In this document: positions 33,524 to 45,030 of the stretch, piece by piece
Layout of the letters: every line of letters begins with the position of its first letter
How positions within the stretch are numbered: the stretch's first letter is position 1
From: Thereva unica
Lineage: Eukaryota; Arthropoda; Insecta; Diptera; Therevidae
Length of the DNA stretch: 64,000 bases
NCBI GenBank assembly: GCA_949987705.1
Contig: OX465283.1
Location: 164,749,850-164,813,849, forward strand
Reading direction: 5' to 3'
Notes under the pieces: generated by a model
Told to the model about the DNA's origin: nothing
What the model saw: only the letters and a program-made list of their open reading frames with translations
The model's database searches: none
Program-made: the position numbers and the translations under genes

Positions 33524-33705
33524 TGTACTTTTGGAGAAATTCTCTGAGTTTGAGGAGCGCTTTATGTCAAAGTTCGACCAAGCGGTAAACTCGATAAATA
33601 CTGAAATTTGTAAAATGAAGGGCGAAATCGTGGACCTAAAGCTGGAGCTAGAATTTCACGCTAGCAATTTCGTGGAATGATATTCTAGATACCGACTGTG
33701 ACGAA
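33524..33705 (+). pseudogene. LINE ORF1 remnant, coiled-coil part (after SINE)
   Basis: The frame reads LLEKFSEFEERFMSKFDQAV, NSINTEICKMKGEIVDLKLE, then a stop and YSRY. Leu/Ile at heptad spacing followed by YSR fits the coiled-coil to YSRRN transition of CR1/Jockey-type ORF1 proteins, which trimerise and bind element RNA. The link across the SINE is in frame. It ends near 33705, where antisense gypsy sequence begins. Confidence 0.55.
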
Positions 33706-33714
33706 AATCCATCT

Positions 33715-34600
33715 GTTTCTCCTAATCTTCTTCTTATTTTTCAGTAGTGATGGTAAGGTCGCAACTTGACGGGTGGTCTGATCTTTCTTGCCTTCGTTGC
33801 TTTCTCCTCTTGAAATGAATCTATGATTTCCGATCTTTGCAGCGGCGTGTCTTCCAACGTGTCTTCAAGCGATGTATTGAAACGGTAGTTTCTCTTCCTT
33901 GGCTCAAAATTTTAAAAGATTTCTCGCCCTTTATACGCAGTCTTATAAGGAGGAGTCAGAGGGCTTCTTACCTTATCGTCCATGAAGAACACGTGTGTCG
34001 TCGAACAGAGCTCTTTAGGTATGAAAAAACTTTCGGTCTTGTGGCAGGATACCGCTGGAGGGTTTTCTGCTTCAAAGTGTGTCTTTAAGCGTGATATGAA
34101 TTCCTTTTCTACTACATCCTCCTATGAGTCCTCGAAAAATTCTCCCGCTAAACATAATGATTGCCCATAAACCATCACAACTATAGACGCACTAAGCTCT
34201 TCTTTGAATGAAGCTCGAATTCCTAATAGAATTGTGGGTAATTTGGTTGTCCATTGATTGCTATCCAGTGCTTTTAAGATAGCCTTTAGAGTCTGGTGAA
34301 AGCGCTTCACCAATCCATTTGCCTGGGAGTGATACGCTGTTAACTGTATGCGTGTGGCCCTCAGGAATCTAACAAGTTACTCTCGAATTGTCTGACCAGG
34401 TCCGTTGTGATTCTTGCTGGTACCCCGAAACGGCATATCCAGCCGGAGTAGAAGGTTTAGGCGATTGTCTCTGCTGGCTGTTATATCTTCCAATGGCAAA
34501 GTCATGTGTAGATTCAAAGCTTGTTCTGGTTGTCCATGGTTCTTTTGCAAGATTCGGGATTTGATAATCCAGCGTGAATCTATGCACTGGTGTTGCCGCA
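33715..34600 (-). pseudogene. gypsy-type integrase C-terminal region
   Basis: On the minus strand from high to low coordinate: PLEDITAS, FYSGWI, FGVPARITTDLVRQFES (integrase core with ITTD), then after frame breaks a KRFHQTLKAI block, WTTKLPTILLGIRASFKEEL, VYGQSLCLAGEFFEDS, and finally PKELCSTTHVFFMDDKVRSP and LTPPYKTAYKG. This is the GPY/F-type module at the end of gypsy Pol. Integrase joins the element's cDNA to host DNA. Stops and shifts disable it. It separates LINE ORF1 and RT remnants, both on the plus strand. Confidence 0.8.
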
Positions 34601-35283
34601 GAACTAAAATTCGCAGTTACTTAATTAACTACAAATTGATTCGTAATCGCATCAATCTCAAAGTCAAAGCTGCTAAATGTGAGTTCTATGCTCGCAAGCT
34701 TAATCCTGACCTAGAACCGAAACGACTTTGGTCTAACCTTCGCTCAATTGGTGTTCGTTTTTCCCTATCTCATCCTCTCCACCTCGAGTTATGATTGCCT
34801 CTCTTTCTCTAACAACCTCTCCTCTGGCTCGCTTTGTCCCGATTGCTTTTACTTCCGCTAAGTTGATTCTTTAGAAGTTCTTGAATCTCTACTCTCTATC
34901 TCCTCAAACAGTACCGGCATTGATGGAATTTTTTCACGTTTTCTCAAATTCTGTCTCCCCTAATTGCTGAACCCGTTAATCATGTTTTTATCTATTGTCA
35001 CACCACATCTGACTTCCCTTTGCTCTGGAAAAAAGCCGTTGTGTTTCCTTTACCCTCTTCTTTCTGATAGATTTCGATATGCCCGTCACAATGGCATTAC
35101 ATTCTCTTTTCTGCCCGTACGTTTGGATGTTCCACAAGGCTCGATACTTGGTCCTCTTCTTTTTTTCCTGTACATCAATGATCTTCCCTCTGTCGGGTGT
35201 TCTTTTCATATGTAGGCTGATGATCTTCATTTGTACAATTCTTTTCCTCCTAGTTATATTGTATCTGGTATTGCTGTTATGAA
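34594..35283 (+). pseudogene. Jockey/CR1-like LINE ORF2 fragment
   Basis: Text reads NYKLIRNRINLKVKAAKC and LWSNLRSIGV, the linker between endonuclease and RT. Then, with gaps, LNPLI…FRYARHNGITF and VRLDVPQGSILGPLLFFLYI plus NDLPSV (motif B) are followed by ADDLHLYNS (motif C after a stop). Motif A and much of the palm are deleted. It could be ORF2 of the same LINE whose ORF1 lies at 32.8-33.7 kb, with gypsy inserted between them. Confidence 0.7.
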
Positions 35284-35288
35284 TAATA

Positions 35289-35640
35289 TTTACTTACTTA
35301 CTTTACTTACTTTATTGCCCTTTAATCCCACACAGTTACTCTCTAGCGGACTCGGTATTGTGCGACAGCTCTCAGTTCCGATTAGGATCTTCTAGTTGTT
35401 GCGGCCTTTGCTAATAGGGTTCTTGAGGTTGGGTACCTTGCCATGTTTTGCAACCGTACAAAAGAACTGCCTTAACGTTGGAGTTGAACAGCCGCAATTT
35501 GGTGTTAGTTGAGATCTGCGTTAGAGCTCTAATAATTTCCTTAAACTTAATCGTAGTACATCCCAAGTACATACTGCTTATCAGCCGGCGTTCGCTATTC
35601 TATGAATATACTCCAAATATATCCCGAAGTCGTTAGAGAC
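35289..35640 (-). pseudogene. LINE RT C-terminal fragment with (AAGT)n tail
   Basis: The minus-strand reading gives STNTKLRLFNSNVKAVLLYG followed by CKTWQGT, the thumb-region YKT/FNSNVK..LLYGCETW block of RTE-like and related LINEs. Beyond it the 3' end reads gggattaaagggcaataaag and then AAGT repeats at 35289-35313. This short tandem tail is typical for such elements. The region between the thumb and the tail is collapsed. Confidence 0.65.
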
Positions 35641-38008
35641 AACAAGGGGGTACGAAGAAGGGCGAATTGGCTACGAGTCCCAGAGCATTTCGAGGAATAC
35701 CGGTCAGAATTAAAGTCGGTCAGTTATGCCTTTGCTTCGTTCGTTTTTAGGTTCTAATATATAATTAGGAATTCATAAATGTATCACATGTATCAAGTCC
35801 CTTGGTAGGCTCGTCCCTATACTTCCTCTTCCTGCATCCGTCGTTGGCCTGATTTCTGAAAGCGTACTTTATATCCGAGAGCCCTTCAGCAGTATATTTT
35901 CTTTTGAACTTACACCTACAAATGAACCCAATCAATTTATTTCCCTTTAACAAATTAAAATGCACACTTAACATAATTCCCATTATTCGATGAATTTAGC
36001 TCCAAAAAGAGGCCAGCTGCGGCATTATAACCATATTTTATTTCTTCATCCATTGGCATTCCTTTAGCACCATATATACCAATTATCCTTTGTGATACAC
36101 TGGTGACCCATACAAGCCCGCGCCTCAACACCCTTTATGCTGCTGCTTTTTTTTACCATAGGAACGTGACAAGTGAAATATATCCTGCAGAAACCTTTTT
36201 CAAAACACCTTAATGTCCTTCCCTATGTCATAAAAGAGGCTCGTTTTGAAAAGAAAACGTTCCGGTATTAGAGAAGATAAATTCCGCTTATTGAGCCATA
36301 TATCCTACGCTTCTGTCACTTTTAGATCTCGCATTAATCCTGCACAATTTCCGATCGGTGGAGATTTTCTTATCGACCTCCTTTTTGGGCTCGCACACCC
36401 AGGCAAAACAAAGTTTCTATATCAAGATTCGAACAACATAATTACTCCCACTCCAGTGCTGGTGGAACGCTTCACGTTTTTTTTTTGTTGTTGTTGTTGT
36501 TCATCAGAACCTTGATCCTGTCATAATTACATCCAAGGATAAAGTCAAATCCCATCTGCGGATTTATCCCCGGTCTCCCGCCCCCTCGCACTCGCACCCT
36601 CCAGTCGTAATCGTGTCTTATATCGTAATTTAGGTGTGGTGCTGATGTATACAAATACACATTCTGTGGGGCGAGAGAGCTTTTGTGTTGGAGATGATAG
36701 ATGATAACAGCATCCGTGGAACAGGATACTTTACTTAACGTTCCATGTTCAGGAAGAGAAATGACTGCCTGCGGGTGCACAAGAAGCTCTACCTGAAATC
36801 AAGTGAGCAAATGCATATTTGAGATAGAAAAATTGCTTTTTCGACGACCCTTGCACAGGATGGAAAAAGGAGATGCGAGAGGAGAATGCAGATGTGGCTG
36901 CTTTCAGTTTGTTTTTGTTTTTTGACGTTTTTTGACGTTTTTTTTTTAAAGTGAACTCTGCCTTTGGGTTTTATTCCCAATTTATTTTAGTGTGGTTTAA
37001 TTAAATGGCCATCCAGTGGTTTGAAAGGAATGGATTTTAGACGGTCGTGATGTGTGTTGATTTGGTATGATGATGATGATCTTCTGTTTTGATATACCTT
37101 CCTTTCTTACAGTGTGCTCCATCATCTACATTTCCTCTTTATAATTTCCTTAGTTTATCTTCACTTCGACTTTAAAACAAAAGATTCTTCAATACTGATT
37201 CTGAGTTCACGGATATGTTCGATAAAAGATCTGTTTGGCACTAAATAAGGTCTTGCCCTCCAATTCTTGCGATCAGATGTATTTCCTTCTTTTTTTGTTG
37301 AGAATTTTATTATCATACCCCATTTCGCTCACTTGGGGGCTTATCTTCTTTCCAGATTGTTTTCAACAACTTTGAACTTACGAGCAGCAATTTTGTTCAA
37401 ATCAGCTTTACAACTTTCAGTTATCAATATCATGGCATTATTATTTTTCATTCATTCTCATACCTCATTCCAGTTCAGTTTTAATTTTGCGGGGGGTCTT
37501 TAGTCTAGTTTGTAGCTACTCTACTCTTTACTCTAGTTTATAGCTACTCTAAGCTACTAATTCGTATTCAGGATCATATAGAAGTTTTATCGGTATAAAC
37601 GGGGTAATTTGAATTATGGCTTAAACTGAAATTTTTCGACTTAAGCCAAAATTATAAGAATGCATTTGTGTGATAAGTCGATGGCGGTACTGCAGCCCAA
37701 CAGTTCTTGTTGTTTTTCCCGTGCGTTTGTGCTATATATGTATATGGGAACATAAATCAATTTCGTATTAACTACAGGTTTATACGTTAATTTGAAATTT
37801 TAGCGTAACATTGAGTTAAATCGATTTAATTTTTCTGTTATATAAACTTGGTAAAAGTGAGGTTCGACTGTTGCACTTCTAGATATGTGATATGTGTGCA
37901 ATCTGGATTGATGACATTCTTAAAATTCTTAAAAAATTTACGGAGTTGGTCTAGTTTTGATGTAAGTAGAGTGTCAATTTAATTTTTAAAATGAATCGAA
38001 ATCGGAAT
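35641..38008. other. No recognised gene; simple repeats
   Basis: A TTG run at about 36487-36500 and a GAT run at about 37069-37082 are present. Two copies of ttttgacg lie at about 36919-36940. The T-rich frames here do not resemble proteins I know. Confidence 0.5.
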
Positions 38009-38939
38009 TCAATTACTCCAAAAATCAGACCGCGGGACCAAGAAATGACCCAATTTTTGTTCCAATAGAATCTCATGCTCGGAAAAGCGGAGATATTTTT
38101 GCATTGTCTTGACAAAGAAACCGGAGTTGATTTTTATGTAGAGTGGAATTTTAGGACATTTTAAATATATGTCAAAAACAGCTTTAGAATCGAGAAAAGG
38201 AAAGATGGAAAGGCCATGCACTATAAGAGGTAGTAGTAAGGCTTTAAGCAAATTCATACGCATAGCCCTTTTCAGCATGCCATAACGAAGTTTCGATAGG
38301 ACTCCGTAGGTTTTTCCAAAAATGAAACTAATATGATCGCAGCAGGTCATGCTGCTGTTCACTACCACCCCAAAATTTTTTGCTTTATCGACCCAAACGG
38401 GGGCCTCGATAGTTTAGGGAGTAAGGCGCCTGGCTACCATCATAGAGGTCCCGCGTTCGAATCCCAGCAGCATTACGGTCCATTTTATACTACTAAGGGA
38501 AGATCGTTAATAAAAATACCGAATAAAAGGGGATCATGGATGAAGCCTTGGGAACACCTAGTTTAACTTTTCGAGAGCGATTAGACACGAAACTTTGCAA
38601 ATTTTGAGAGCAGAAAGAGTATTTGTGATGCCAGTTTTCACAGAAGCAGGGCGTAATGGAGGCTATCGAAAGCGTTGGAGAAGGCAATAGACAGCAAATG
38701 TCATGTTTATCAAGAGAGTTTCGAGTATCAGTCGTGACTCTAACGCTGTGATGTTTACTAAAGCCAGATTGTCGTATATTTATAAGTTTGAGAGGCTCAC
38801 AATACGCAATTATTTGAGTAGCCATCAACTTTTCAAGGACATTTGCCAGAAATGGAAAAATACTGATAGTCCGAAAATCGGAGGGGCTGATACAAGAAGA
38901 GCACTTGGGAGAATGGGTAAGATTGAAACATGATTCCAA
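38009..38939 (-). pseudogene. Jockey/CR1-like LINE RT, interrupted by a SINE head
   Basis: From 38900 down the minus strand reads SPSDFRTISIFPFLANVLEK, INIRQSGFSKHHSVRVTTDT, DKHDICCLLPSP-type text at motif A (catalytic Asp region eroded) and VSNRSRKVKLGVPKASSM (motif B, damaged). After the SINE head the C-terminal half reads VVVNSSMTCCDHISFIFGKT, YGVLSKLRYGM and LLKALLLPLIVHGLSIF. The YADD block is lost where the SINE sits. Similar wording (GVTQSSFLGPLLLSIF) occurs at 11.4-12.3 kb, so they may be one family. Confidence 0.7.
38397..38485 (+). mobile_element. SINE copy 4, tRNA-like head only
   Basis: ggggcctcgatagtttaggg, gtaaggcgcctggctaccat and gcgttcgaatcccagcag with cattacggtcc reproduce the SINE head including boxes A and B. 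The body is not present. It lies antisense to, and within, the LINE RT remnant. Confidence 0.75.
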
Positions 38940-39369
38940 GTCGAAAGAAACTTTAATACCGTGAGACAGGAGTTGAGAATAGGCGAGGTATGAGTATTTT
39001 TAAGATACTAGGCGAAATGTAATGTAATTGGTGGTGCAGGTTTTCCTCAGTCAAGGTGACGCGATATTCATTTTGCGTAAATTGCATTTTCGAAAGGAAA
39101 AGATTCGCAGTTGAAAATTGAAGCAAGTTTCACAACTTTTTGTACCAGACATCTCAAATTGCAAAACTTTTCTTTTATATCATAAAAAAAATAGTTTTGA
39201 ATCTGATGCCTATGAAGGGTTTTTTCCCCATTCAGGATCTCAAATATATTTTAAATAATTTCAGAAAGAATCAGCAGAAAGTAACTCGAAAGTAGTAGTA
39301 TGGCCATACCTTGCTAGGTACAAACGTAAATCTAGCCAAACACGCCTTTGACTGGAATGCACAAGGAAC
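38940..39369. other. No recognised gene
   Basis: Probably the 5' part of the same antisense LINE, too decayed to read. Nothing else is visible. Confidence 0.35.
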
Positions 39370-39500
39370 CCTTTGAGTTGGAAGACCTAGAACAACGTGG
39401 AGGAGAACTCTAGCAAAAAAAGTCGCAACAAGGAGGTCAAATATTTTTGGCCCTATGTCCAATGTGGGATTAAAGGAGCAAAAGAATCCTGCACTCATAA
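39370..39500 (+). pseudogene. LINE C-terminal tail fragment
   Basis: A frame reads VGRPRTTWRRTLAKKVATRR then a stop soon after KNPALITN. GRPkTTWrRT is a standard phrase near the end of RTE-type and related ORF2 proteins, just before the terminal W-R motif. Only ~40 codons are present. Confidence 0.45.
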
Positions 39501-40919
39501 CAAACTAGCTCGATGTTGACCAAACAAGTGTTCTTGCTTGTAAATATGCTTGTTTTCTCTGCTACCTTGTACTTATAAACAATAATGTTAAAATGATCAG
39601 ACAAACCTTTCGGAGTTGAACACCAAAATAGTGAATAAACTACTTAGGTCTTAGGTGGACTAATAAAATTGTTCTTATAGTCCCGTACTTCATCCAATTA
39701 TTTCATCATCCTTCATTACTTCGAATAATTCCTATTCCCCATTCAAGTATTCCGAAAGTATCCAAACTTGTGTCTTTAGCCGACTTAACTTTTATGTAAA
39801 TTGGTAAAGTGTAAATTAATTTTAACATTTGAAAATTTATAGCAGCTGAAAACTCCCCGCGGTAACTGTCAACTTTTATCCGACTTGGACAACACCTCGG
39901 CAATTACACACACACACACACATAATAATAGAAACTTTTTCCTTTTCGAGAGCTTATTCCTGGCGATAATATTCATTATTTGCCATAAAAAGAAACCAAC
40001 TATTGTCTGTCAAAGTTACTAGCTTCCAGCAGAAGGCGTTGCTTGATCCCGCCGGCGGCCCATTAATCTTATATCGATCGAAAGGTGGCGTGTGCTTCAA
40101 CAGTGCCCACGGCTAAAGTTCCACGCTTATAAATCTTTCAGGTATTTATACGTTTGAGAGCTCGTCATTGAATTCGTATTTACTATTTCTTTTCAGCGTA
40201 AATTTAACGAAATGAAAAAAATTTCGTGCATACTTAAGGTTAATTACCAGGTGTAAGAATAATTAAAAATAATTTTGACCTACCTGGAAAAGTATATGAA
40301 ATTTTGTTCGGGTGGTGAGAATCGATTTTTAGGCAAAGTAGCTTCTTTCTGACTTAAGCTGCTTATTTTGTTGTGACCATCCCCCAGTCATGAGCCTATA
40401 TCTAGAATACAAATCCTGGTAGTAGTCATTTGCTTGTGAGTTATCGGACACACAACAAATATAACAAAAACAAGATTTGGACATGTTAAAGCTGCTTCCC
40501 AAATATGATTTCCTCCTAACTCCATTGTGAAGTCATAACTCTGTACTTGGCTTCCGGGTTATGCTGGGGTTTATTTCTTTCCTGATTCCGTTTACAGCAC
40601 AGTTTACGATGCTATGTTTTATGTCGCCTAATGATTGTGCGATATTAACTAGCTTACGAGTCGAGATTTGACTTATCTGTGTGTTCTGTCGTATTTCTTT
40701 TTTATGCGATAACAATCGTTTTCGAAGCGGAGTTAAATATTTTTATATGCAGGGCAAAAAATTATTGGAAGAGTATCAAACAAACTTATGTCGATCTTGA
40801 GAAGAAGATAAAATCATATCACAAGTTGTGGTTTTATGATTTTATTGGCTTTATTTAAACAAGTCAAAGAGCTTGGATTGAAAAAAGGAGATGGTGAACC
40901 GCAGTTGAAATATGAGTAG
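39501..40919. other. No recognised gene; CA microsatellite
   Basis: A CA run lies at about 39907-39922. No coding or structural element could be supported elsewhere. Confidence 0.5.
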
Positions 40920-41030
40920 TAAGGGGTCGGCCATAAAGTACGTGAGGCAATTTTTGCGATTTTTCGACCCCTCTCCCCCTTGATGAGATTACGTGAGATT
41001 TGGCTCCCCTCCCCTCTAATCTCACATGAG
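40920..41030. repeat. Dispersed G/C-rich repeat, copy 1
   Basis: aaggggtcggccataaagta, cgtgaggcaattt and atctcacatgagattttcag match in order the stretch at 43815-43925 (taggggccgtctataaatta, cgtgaggcg, aatctcacgtgagg). Both carry ctcacgtgag-type palindromes and runs of C or G. Probably ends of a miniature element. Confidence 0.6.
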
Positions 41031-41177
41031 ATTTTCAGATTTTAAAAAATATATTTAACACTAAAATTACGTATTTACGGGCGTAGCCACAAGCGTTAAT
41101 TATAGGTAACTGATAATTCAAACTCCTACTTGCCCTTATCTATACCTTCGCTTGTAGTGGACACGCAACCATCAAAA

Positions 41178-41556
41178 CGTGAGCACTCATAATCACGAGA
41201 ATTCCATTACGTTAAAATTCGGCGAGGACCCTTCCATTTCGGAACGCCTGGCTATGGATAGGTCTTGGCATGAGCAAAGTAGCAGTGAACGCAGACGACT
41301 CATAACTCCAAAAGTTGATAACATAGAAATATCGTATTTACCATCACAGATAGGTGAAGGAATTCTGCGTTCACTGGTATTTTGCTCATGCACGTAGGCT
41401 AAGCGGTTACAAAAATACAGGGTGATATGTAAACTTCTACCAAAAAAATTTCAAAACGCCCTAGCTGCTAAATCGTGACGATCCCCCCCCCCCCCACCCA
41501 TGCAATTTTTTGTTTGTCCATCCAAGACCTATCCATAGCCAGACGTTCCGACATAC
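41178..41556. repeat. Nested inverted repeats plus a C14 run
   Basis: Outer arms: ggaacgcctggctatggata-ggtcttgg (41239-41268) and ccaagacc-tatccatagccagacgttcc (about 41522-41550). Inner arms: gcatgagcaaagtagcagtg-aacgcag (41269-41295) and ctgcgttcactggtattttg-ctcatgc (about 41367-41393). A run of Cs lies at about 41485-41498. The phrase acaccctgtatattct, common at TE ends in insects, follows at about 41563. Probably a miniature element. Confidence 0.65.
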
Positions 41557-41694
41557 TCGTTAACACACCCTGTATATTCTAATAGTCTTTTCGCGGGTCG
41601 GTGTTACTTGGATCGTACGCCGCAACAATTGAGGGGCTACTATGGTACTTTCTGGCGTTCGCATAAAATTTATTGTGTAGGATTTAGCCATATC

Positions 41695-41930
41695 TTAAGG
41701 CCCCCTTTCACACACAGGTCGACGGCAGGCCGTGGCCTGAAAGTTTTCGCCTTGAAACCAAGTATTACCACACACTTTACGGCCGCCAACCGGGATGGGG
41801 TCTGCAGTCGCCAACCGGATGGGATTTGTCGTCAGTTTGTGCCTGAAGTTGTTATTTCAATCGACCTCTTCATACAAACATTTTTGTAACACTCGAATAT
41901 TATGAAGAGGTCGACTGGAACAACTGGTGA
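41695..41930. repeat. Hairpin-containing repeat with AAGGCCCCC-type end
   Basis: ttaaggccccctttcacaca at 41696 looks like a TTA|AGG…-type element end and is echoed by agacccccattcacttacag at 44002. A strong hairpin follows: aatcgacctcttcata (41859-41874) and tatgaagaggtcgact (41901-41916), 26 bases apart. No right terminus matching the left could be found. Confidence 0.4.
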
Positions 41931-43814
41931 CAGACCATTTGGTGATAACTGACGATTTCTTATCTATTTTGCATTTCGAACATAAAGGACATGTCCCACC
42001 CTAGAAAAATTTTCTAGTAATGCCCATATTAAGGATACGGTCGTAAGCAGTGAAAAATTAAGAAAGAAAGAAGAAGAAAAATATAAATTTAATATTTTCC
42101 TATCTGAATTCGTTTTTACCTCGGCTTTACCAGCCTCAGTTCAATAAAGTTCATTTCAATCCGCATAAGTCGCTTCACCGGCTGGCAGGTTCAGTTTGTG
42201 CTTGAACTTGTTATTGCTTTTTTTGCCAAAAGTTAGAAATGCAAAAGCTCACTGGAATGCCATTCCATTATTCCTGTTGATTACTCTACATTTAAGCTCA
42301 ATTTCATGTTCTGTTGGGCGAATTCAGGCTTGATTTTTCCTGAATTCAATATGTGAAAATGTATGGTGAGGCTAAAATTAAAGTTCAGTACGTACATCAA
42401 TTTGCTCGAACTTACGCAGTTCGGCCGGTGAAGCTGGGCTGGGCTGTAAGTATCATGTTCAGGTGGTTTTGTTGGAAGATATTAAGAAGCATTATTGAAA
42501 CTTTGGTATTTTCCAGAACTGGACTCTAACAATCTCTAGTTGTTTCCAAACTGTATGACATGTCTAACAGCATTGAGGTACATGGCGATTGCATAAAAAT
42601 TTGTAAAAATTAGGTTGCCTTACTACTGTAGACATCCAAGTGCACGTAGGTAGATAGATAGAGCTATGTATGTATTTCTTAGTCTAATATTTTTATGCAG
42701 GAGAAAATCAACCATTTACCATTAATTACGATCAGAGTTGGGAACAGGGTGCTGGTTGAAGATTTGTTGTTTTTGCATCACCAAGTAGGTGGAACTATGG
42801 AAATTCGTTAGCTTTATTTGAGGTCGCGCGGGAGACTGGTTCGGTCCCTTTTTATTACCTAAAATGGTTACGGAACACCCGTTGGAGAAGTTTCCTGGCT
42901 CCAAGACCTATTCGTAATAAATTTGAACCAAAAAAAAACCCGAAATTCCTTTTAATAACTAAAAATCGCGCGACTTTTGCGAGGTGCCCTCAAGTAATTA
43001 AGCCCTGATTTATCGCCATCTTAACACCGTCACCGTAAACTGAAACATTTGTTAAAAATTTTATGTGGAAAGTTGAAAATTAATTTTTCTGATTTTAGTC
43101 CTCAATAATTTAGAACAACAACAAAAAGTCAATCTTGAAACTTGGCATTTTTAATGGGTTGTGCTGGGCGCTCTCCTGAAATCTTTTTTCCTGCACAGCA
43201 CTCGCCGCCGCCGCCACACCAGGAAGTGGTTCTGTTGTGGTGTTTATGGTGTCCCGAGTAATTAACACGATACGGGCCTGCTCCTAAATGGCGTGTGATT
43301 ACGGCAGATACTTAACTTAATTTATTTACTGAAAAATTTCGCAAGTTCTTAAACGGCTCTAGAGCTTTTCGGGGCTCTCCTGCGTAGTATTTTCCACAGG
43401 GCACAAGCAGAGCAAGATTTATTGTCGGAGACCACCACCTTTTTCCGGGTGATTTAATAATGGAAAATGTCTAAGTATTTTTTCATTCTTAATTTAGATT
43501 TTTGTTTTTTTGGATTATTTGGTTTTTTTATTGCGTTGTGCTCATCATTGTTTGAGGACGTTATTATTTTTTGTTGTTGCCGTGGGTGTGGCATTTTAGT
43601 TGGACTTTCGCGGGCCATCCTTGTATGTGGAGCAAGCTATAAGTTTAAGGCAACACAAAACTTCAAGATTATGTAAAATTACAATCAACGGCGCGATAAT
43701 ATCACGCTTAATGAAATCGTAAAAACCAGAGCAGCTGTCAAAAAAAAGTAGAGCAAGCCATCTTGCCCAAAGTTGCTCTATCCAAAAAGTTAGAGCAGAA
43801 AGCCGTGCCTAAGT
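41931..43814. other. No recognised gene
   Basis: The words cttcaccggctgg (42173) and cggccggtgaag (42423) form a short inverted pair 260 bases apart, too weak to call an element. The rest is AT-rich. Confidence 0.4.
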
Positions 43815-43925
43815 TAGGGGCCGTCTATAAATTACGTGAGGCGTTTAGGGGGGGAGGGGGTCCGGCAGAATCTCACCCAATCTCACGTGAGGAAGAAGGG
43901 GGTCTCGTCAAATATCCCGTAATTT
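43815..43925. repeat. Dispersed G/C-rich repeat, copy 2
   Basis: It matches 40920-41030 in order: taggggccgtctataaatta, cgtgaggcgttt, a G run, then caatctcacgtgaggaag. Function unknown; no coding sense. Confidence 0.6.
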
Positions 43926-44001
43926 TTTTTTCTCTCAAGAAACAGTGTAATATTGCTAGAAAACTGGGTCAAATCAAGTAAAAAATGTTTCTCCACTAAA
44001 G

Positions 44002-44470
44002 ACCCCCATTCACTTACAGGCCGCCGGCAGGCCAGGTCGGCAGACACGGTCCAATGAAGGCCACACAATACTCAGTCTAACTGAGGGATGAGGACTTCAG
44101 ATATCCGCCTGACATGCCGTGACATGCAGGTGACGTCATGACAGACACACAGGCGAAGACGACAGTTTAGCATATCAAGTTTTTAATTCAAGTGCAAAAA
44201 TGTCCATTGCCTCAATGAAAGCTTTACAGGCATAAACAGATTGGTGACTGGAAAAGCCTTTAAAATACACGGACCACCATATTTGCTGACACCACAATGC
44301 GGAGAATTTAGTTATATTGCCTCCGTACCTATGTGTTTGTGCCTTAAGGCGGCTCCAGACTCCGTGAACGTTCGTGCGAATACGAATGTGGATGGTTTTC
44401 ACACCTAGTTACGCCTCAGGTCCGACTGGATACGGCGTGAGCTCGTGCCGTAAATTCACGGCTTGAGACA
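44002..44470. other. Fragments of AAGG-ended repeats
   Basis: agacccccattcacttacag with gccgccggcaggcc (44002-44035) echoes 41696. cttaaggcggctccagactc (44345) is another TTA|AGG start without a visible right end. No genes. Confidence 0.3.
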
Positions 44471-44736
44471 GAATAGAAGTTCTGGTGTGGTAGTAAAAGA
44501 TAGGATGAACACCATGTGGTGTATTTAAACTATCGGTAACTATCTTTGATTAGTGGAAGTGTGATCATAACCTCCTCGTTGTGGTAACCCGGACCTGTCC
44601 TGAAAGCAATGGGCTAATATGATCGGGCCTACAAAGCCAAGATGTAAAGTTATCGTGTCGAAGGCTGCATGGCAATGGGTAGGTTTTGCACTGTCGTGAT
44701 CTTCTCTGGGCACCGGACGCACCCAGTTTTACAAGA

Positions 44737-44945
44737 TGCGCCATCTAGACCTTCGGTATTTCAACATTGAATAACTCAGACATCTTTTAGCCGATTTCGA
44801 TAAATGTAGACGATTCTAAAAACGTTATCGAGTACTATTTTAGCTATGAGTCAAAACATACCAAAAGCACGCGCATTTGTAGTGCTTTACATTGAAAACA
44901 ATAGTGCAATTGTGAAAACTGTGCTTGCTTATCGGAAAAAATAGG
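44737..44945 (+). mobile_element. 5' end of the IS630/Tc1-like transposon with start of transposase
   Basis: tgcgccatctagaccttcgg with tatttcaacattgaataact is the reverse complement of the termini at 2072 and 49933, so this is the left inverted repeat. Behind it lies a start codon (about 44846) and the frame MSQNIPKARAFVVLYIENNS followed by AIVKTVLAYRKK then a stop. This resembles the N-terminal helix-turn-helix region of such transposases (EN..SIVKTQRAYRK). The catalytic core is absent. Confidence 0.7.
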
Positions 44946-45030
44946 AGGGAAATTCGGTATCGGTATCTTATCCTGCTGATTGCCGATTATCTCTCAAAAT
45001 CTTTACTACTGACTACCTATATTCTTATTT

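Noticed and set aside
42173..42434. Inverted-repeat element starting cttcaccggc
   Set aside because: Only about 10 bases pair perfectly and no target duplication is visible.
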